DNA from: an uncultured Alphaproteobacteria bacterium
Lineage (GTDB): Bacteria; Pseudomonadota; Alphaproteobacteria; Caulobacterales; Caulobacteraceae
Direction: 5' to 3'
DNA: 8,695 nt
Assembly: GCA_903933475.1 (NCBI GenBank)
Contig: CAIZKE010000104.1
Coordinates: 1-8,695, forward strand
Part shown: positions 5,932 to 8,695 of the stretch, piece after piece
How the letters are laid out: each line of letters begins with the position of its first letter
How positions within the stretch are numbered: position 1 is the first letter of the stretch
Translations under genes and position numbers: made by a program
Notes under the pieces: model-generated
Databases searched by the model: none
What the model was told of the DNA's origin: nothing
What the model saw: the letters and a program-made list of their open reading frames with translations, nothing else

Positions 5932-7032
5932 TCAGGACAGGCTGGCCATGGCGGTCCGCTCGAAGTTCATCAGTTCGTCATTGCGGCCCTGGTGGATCTT
6001 CACCGCCCAGTTCGGGTCCTGAAGCAGGGCCCGGCCCACGGCCACCAGGTCGAATTCTTCGGCCTCGAGCCGCCGCAGCAAATCGTCGATGGAGGCGGGC
6101 TGCGAGGCCTCGCCGGCATAGGAGGCCACGAACTCTCCGGACAGGCCCACCGAGCCTACCGTGATGGTTGGCACGCCGGTCAGCTTCTTGGCCCAGCCGG
6201 CGAAATTCAGGTCCGAGCCCTCGAACTCCGGCTCCCAGAATCGGCGCTGCGAGCAGTGCAGGATGTCGGCGCCGGCGTCGGTCAGGGCGGTCAGCCAGGC
6301 CTCCAGGGCCTTGGGCGTCGGCGCCATCTTCGCCGTGAAGTCCTGCTGCTTCCACTGGCTGATGCGGATGATCACCGGATAGTCCGGCCCCACGGCCTTG
6401 CGCACGGCCCGCAGGTTGTCGCCGGCGAAGCGCGCCCGGCCGGGCAGGTCCTTAGTGCCATAGGCTTCTTCGCGTTCGTTGGTGCCGTCCCAGAAGAACT
6501 GGTCGATCAGGTAGCCGTGGGCACCGAGCAGTTCCACGGTCTCGAAGCCCAGCCGCTTGGCGTCCCCCGCCGCCCGGGCGAAGGCGTCAATGGCGTCGGC
6601 CACGGCCTCCTCGCTCATGCCCTCGCCGAACTTCTTGCCCGGGCTCGACAGGCCCGAGGGGCTGTCATAGCCCCCGGCCGGGTTCCATTCCGGGTCGCGC
6701 GAACGCACCGCGCCCACGTGCCAGAGCTGGGGCGCGATGGCGCCGCCCTCGGCGTGCACCTCATCGGCCACCCGCTTCCATCCGGCGAGTTCCTTCTCGC
6801 CGTGGAAGCGCGGGACATTGCGGTCGTTCAGCGAGGCGGCGCGGCCCACGCCCGTGCCCTCGGTGAGGATCAGGCCCACCTCGGCTGCGGCCCGCCGGCG
6901 GTAGTACTGGGCCACCTCCTCGGTCACCACGCCGTCGGGCGAGAAGGACCGGGTCATGGGCGCCATGACCAGGCGGTTCTTCAGGTTCAGGCCCTTGAAG
7001 GACCAGGGCTGGAAGAGGGCTTCGGCGGCCAT
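5932..7032 (-). CDS. NADH:flavin oxidoreductase, Old Yellow Enzyme family, with His-to-Leu change in the active site
   Basis: A 366-residue TIM-barrel flavoenzyme that, by family, binds FMN and reduces activated C=C bonds of enones or similar compounds using NAD(P)H. Visible: LFQPWSFKGLNLKNRLVMAP (6-25) at the N-terminus with MTRS (26-29), TEGTGVGR (57-64), QLWHVGAVRS (102-111), GAHGYLIDQFFW (170-181), and GRALLQDPNW near the C-terminus for FMN phosphate binding. The usual substrate-binding pair in this family is H-x-x-H/N followed by G-Y; here the first position is L169 (codon CTC, 6526-6528), while H172 and Y174 remain. One base separates CTC from a His codon. The start at 7032 is chosen because AGGAGA lies 8 nt upstream; in-frame ATGs at 7050 and 7062 lack this. 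It diverges from the P450 gene, suggesting shared control. Confidence 0.93.
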   Translation of the reverse strand: MAAEALFQPWSFKGLNLKNRLVMAPMTRSFSPDGVVTEEVAQYYRRRAAAEVGLILTEGTGVGRAASLNDRNVPRFHGEKELAGWKRVADEVHAEGGAIAPQLWHVGAVRSRDPEWNPAGGYDSPSGLSSPGKKFGEGMSEEAVADAIDAFARAAGDAKRLGFETVELLGAHGYLIDQFFWDGTNEREEAYGTKDLPGRARFAGDNLRAVRKAVGPDYPVIIRISQWKQQDFTAKMAPTPKALEAWLTALTDAGADILHCSQRRFWEPEFEGSDLNFAGWAKKLTGVPTITVGSVGLSGEFVASYAGEASQPASIDDLLRRLEAEEFDLVAVGRALLQDPNWAVKIHQGRNDELMNFERTAMASLS

Positions 7033-7040
7033 GGGTGGCG

Positions 7041-7046
7041 TCTCCT
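7041..7046 (-). promoter_or_regulatory. Ribosome binding site deciding the oxidoreductase start
   Basis: AGGAGA on the minus strand, 8 nt before the ATG at 7032. It lies inside the longer versions of the protein that would begin at 7050 or 7062, which have no comparable site, so it argues for the shorter N-terminus (MAAEALF). Confidence 0.7.
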
Positions 7047-7094
7047 GCATCGGGCCCGCCATGGCGGACCCCGGTTTCAGTGTTTCGGGGCGAC

Positions 7095-7123
7095 CTTATG
7101 CACCGTCCCCGCGCCGACGTCAG
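7095..7123 (-). promoter_or_regulatory. Candidate promoter for the flavin oxidoreductase gene
   Basis: Read on the minus strand, CTGACG (7118-7123) and CATAAG (7095-7100) are 17 bp apart, each matching the consensus hexamer at 4 of 6 positions. The pair ends about 60 nt upstream of the ATG at 7032. It closely resembles the candidate upstream of the DUF924 gene (CTGACG-17-CATAGG). Confidence 0.35.
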
Positions 7124-7183
7124 GCGAAAATCCGGGTCCGATCGGAGGCAAGGTCGGCTTGCTTTTCGGCATCGTCTTCGCCA

Positions 7184-7194
7184 TGTTCTGAACA
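7184..7194. promoter_or_regulatory. Short dyad between the divergent oxidoreductase and P450 genes
   Basis: TGTTC-T-GAACA is a perfect 5-bp dyad around one base. Allowing one inserted A it widens to CATGTTC / GAAC-A-ATG. It sits about 60 nt upstream of the P450 start in an A/T-richer patch, where an operator would be expected. No regulator gene is in the window, and I do not assign a regulator family. Confidence 0.35.
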
Positions 7195-7240
7195 ATGCTC
7201 AAATTGACCGCGACCCCTGTCGTCGCGGCACGCCGGATCG

Positions 7241-7245
7241 AGGAG
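7241..7245 (+). promoter_or_regulatory. Ribosome binding site deciding the P450 start
   Basis: AGGAG, 6 nt before the ATG at 7252. It supports this start over the in-frame ATG at 7195, which has no purine-rich site before it and would add 19 residues not typical of the family. Confidence 0.75.
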
Positions 7246-7251
7246 TTTCCC

Positions 7252-8520
7252 ATGAGCGACGGAGCCGTTGACCTGAAGGCCGAGGCGCGCGCCCGGGCCT
7301 ATTCCATGCCCCTCGAAGACATCAACGTCGCTGACCCCGAGCTCTTCAGGACCGACACCCAGTGGCCCTATTTCGAGCGCCTGCGGAAGGAGGACCCGGT
7401 CCACCTGCACCCGGCCGAGCACCACGAGAACGGCGCCTTCTGGTCGGTGACCCGGTACAACGACATCATGGCCGTGGACACCAACCACGGGGACTTCTCG
7501 TCTGAACCGTCCATCACCCTGACGGATCCGACGGACGACTTCACCCTGCCCATGTTCATCGCCATGGACCAGCCCAAGCATGACATGCAGCGCAAGACGG
7601 TCAGCCCGATCGTCTCGCCCCAGAACCTGCACCTGATGGAACCCCTGATCCGCAGCCGGATCCAGAACACCCTGGACAACCTGCCCATCGGCGAGTCCTT
7701 CGACTGGGTGGACCGGGTCTCCATCGAGCTGACCACCCAGATGCTGGCCACCCTCTTCGACTTCCCCTTCGAGGACCGTCGCAAGCTGACCTTCTGGTCC
7801 GACGTCGCCACGGCGGACAATTCGTCCAAGCACTTCAAGACCGATGACCCGGAAATGGAGCGTCGCGGCTACCTCTTCGAGTGCGTGGACTACTTCACCC
7901 GGCTCTGGAACGAGCGGGTCAATGCCGAGCCCAAGGGCGACCTGATCTCCATGCTCGCCCACGGCGAAGCCACGCGGAACATGGACCGCATGGAGTACCT
8001 GGGGAACCTGATCCTGCTGATCGTCGGCGGCAATGACACCACCCGCAATTCCATGACCGGTTCGGTCTACGCCCTGAACCAGTTCCCGGACCAGTTCGCC
8101 AAGCTCAAGGCCAACCCGGACCTGATCCCCTCCATGGTCTCCGAGACCATCCGCTGGCAGACCCCCCTGGCCCACATGCGGCGCACCGCCCTGCGGGACG
8201 TGGAGTTGGGCGGCAAGACCATCCGCAAGGGTGACAAGGTCATCATGTGGTACGTCTCCGGAAACCGCGACGAAGAGGTCATCGAGAACCCGAACAGCTA
8301 CATCATCGACCGCGAGCGTCCGCGCCAGCACCTGTCCTTCGGCTTCGGCATCCACCGCTGCGTGGGCAACCGCCTGGCCGAGCTGCAGCTGAAGATCCTC
8401 TGGGAAGAAATCCTCCAGCGCTTCCCCGACATCCAGGTCGTCAGCGAACCGGAGCGCGTCTTCTCGTCCTTCGTGAAGGGCTACGAGAGCATGCAGGTGA
8501 TCATCCCCTCCCGGCTCTAG
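7252..8520 (+). CDS. Cytochrome P450, CYP153 family (alkane/fatty-acid terminal hydroxylase type)
   Basis: A 422-residue soluble P450. CYP153 enzymes hydroxylate the terminal carbon of medium-chain alkanes, and some act on alcohols or fatty acids, with electrons from a ferredoxin and a ferredoxin reductase. The sequence follows the family closely as I remember it: PLEDINVADPELF (20-32), PMFIAMDQPKHDMQRKTVSP after the B-C region, MLATLFDFPFEDR, the I-helix LLIVGGNDTTRNS with G259-G260-N261-D262-T263-T264, the K-helix E298-x-x-R301 followed by WQTPLAHMRRTAL, MWYVSGNRDEE, and the haem-binding loop FGFGIHRCVGN with C370 as thiolate ligand. There is no membrane anchor. AGGAG (7241-7245) fixes the start at 7252. 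No ferredoxin, reductase or AraC-type regulator, often seen near CYP153 genes, is present in the window; they could lie beyond the right edge. It diverges from the flavin oxidoreductase gene. Confidence 0.96.
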   Translation: MSDGAVDLKAEARARAYSMPLEDINVADPELFRTDTQWPYFERLRKEDPVHLHPAEHHENGAFWSVTRYNDIMAVDTNHGDFSSEPSITLTDPTDDFTLPMFIAMDQPKHDMQRKTVSPIVSPQNLHLMEPLIRSRIQNTLDNLPIGESFDWVDRVSIELTTQMLATLFDFPFEDRRKLTFWSDVATADNSSKHFKTDDPEMERRGYLFECVDYFTRLWNERVNAEPKGDLISMLAHGEATRNMDRMEYLGNLILLIVGGNDTTRNSMTGSVYALNQFPDQFAKLKANPDLIPSMVSETIRWQTPLAHMRRTALRDVELGGKTIRKGDKVIMWYVSGNRDEEVIENPNSYIIDRERPRQHLSFGFGIHRCVGNRLAELQLKILWEEILQRFPDIQVVSEPERVFSSFVKGYESMQVIIPSRL

Positions 8521-8528
8521 GGAGGGGA
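8504..8528 (+). terminator. Hairpin spanning the P450 stop codon
   Basis: TCCCCTCCC and GGGAGGGGA form a perfect 9-bp stem around the 7-nt loop GGCTCTA, with the TAG stop (8518-8520) at the loop/stem edge. No T-tract follows, so it is not a standard intrinsic terminator. It may protect the mRNA 3' end, or be a chance product of the G/C runs. Confidence 0.4.
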
Positions 8529-8544
8529 ACGGCGAGGTGGATTG

Positions 8545-8647
8545 ACCCCCTCACCGGGCTCCGCCCGGAGCTCCCCCATGGGGGAGCAATGGCTCTGTAA
8601 TTCCTCCCCCCAGGGGGAGGTGGACCGGGCAGCGGGCCGGAGGGGGT
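8545..8647. repeat. Intergenic palindromic repeat element of about 100 bp
   Basis: A nested set of inverted repeats lies in the non-coding DNA after the P450 gene. The outer arms are ACCCCCT (8545-8551) and AGGGGGT (8641-8647), each with CCGG just inside. Within are CCGGGC-TCC-GCCCGG (8554-8568), the perfect 16-bp palindrome CTCCCCCATGGGGGAG (8571-8586) and CCTCCCCC-CA-GGGGGAGG (8603-8620). Mobile-looking palindromic units with runs of C and G are common between genes in Caulobacterales and relatives; the family match is from memory. No reading frame in it looks like a protein. Confidence 0.75.
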
Positions 8648-8666
8648 AAACGGCCCCCCTCAACCT

Positions 8667-8692
8667 GCTTCGCTAACAGCTGAGCGTTTTTT
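8667..8692 (+). terminator. Likely intrinsic terminator with a six-T tail
   Basis: GCTTCGCT and AGCTGAGC pair around the loop AAC with one mismatch and one G-T wobble, followed one base later by TTTTTT (8687-8692). This is the only T run of that kind after a hairpin in the window. It lies about 150 bp past the P450 stop and probably ends that transcript, unless it belongs to a gene beyond the right edge. Confidence 0.5.
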
Positions 8693-8695
8693 GGC

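Noticed and set aside
5740..7191. 483-codon open frame on the plus strand opposite the flavin oxidoreductase
   Set aside because: Antisense to a recognisable flavoenzyme; the translation has no family pattern and its start is inside the globin gene.
7120..8355. 411-codon open frame on the minus strand opposite the P450 gene
   Set aside because: Antisense to a complete CYP153 gene, low-complexity mirror-frame composition.
8247..8600. 117-codon plus-strand frame running past the P450 stop into the repeat
   Set aside because: An out-of-frame shadow of the P450 3' end rich in Arg/Pro; it ends inside the intergenic palindromic element.

Overview
The window is G+C-rich DNA with G/C-dominated third codon positions, Shine-Dalgarno sites and housekeeping genes of alphaproteobacterial type. 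The CYP153-type P450, the RcnB-like proline/arginine-rich exported protein and the C/G-run palindromic intergenic repeat at the right end suggest Caulobacterales (Phenylobacterium or Caulobacter). That assignment is inference; no RNA gene or marker settles it. It reads as ordinary chromosome with some accessory metabolism, and I see no phage, transposase, CRISPR array, rRNA or tRNA.

Left part (1-2383, minus strand): the 5' part of a small membrane protein whose frame appears broken at a G run; ilvC (ketol-acid reductoisomerase, all catalytic residues present); and an exported RcnB-domain protein with a long low-complexity linker that still carries near-identical tandem repeats. A GC-rich 12-bp hairpin separates the RcnB-like gene from ilvC.

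Middle (2510-5912, plus strand): a DUF924 protein, then thyA and folA 5 bp apart, then an SMP-30/gluconolactonase-type enzyme followed after 7 bp by a single-domain globin. ThyA turns methylene-tetrahydrofolate into dihydrofolate and FolA regenerates tetrahydrofolate, so that pair is one metabolic cycle. The lactonase-globin pair has no obvious textbook link.

Right part (5932-8520): an Old Yellow Enzyme-type flavin oxidoreductase (minus) and a CYP153-family P450 (plus) diverge from a 219-bp intergenic region that holds a candidate minus-strand promoter and a short dyad. The oxidoreductase has Leu where the family almost always has the first substrate-binding His. The window ends with a hairpin over the P450 stop codon, an intergenic palindromic repeat of about 100 bp and a terminator-like hairpin with six T.

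No stretch over 300 bases lacks a gene. I did not find a convincing new multi-gene system. The best leads are the His-to-Leu change in the flavoenzyme, the lactonase-globin pair, two intergenic dyads and the apparent frameshift at the left edge.
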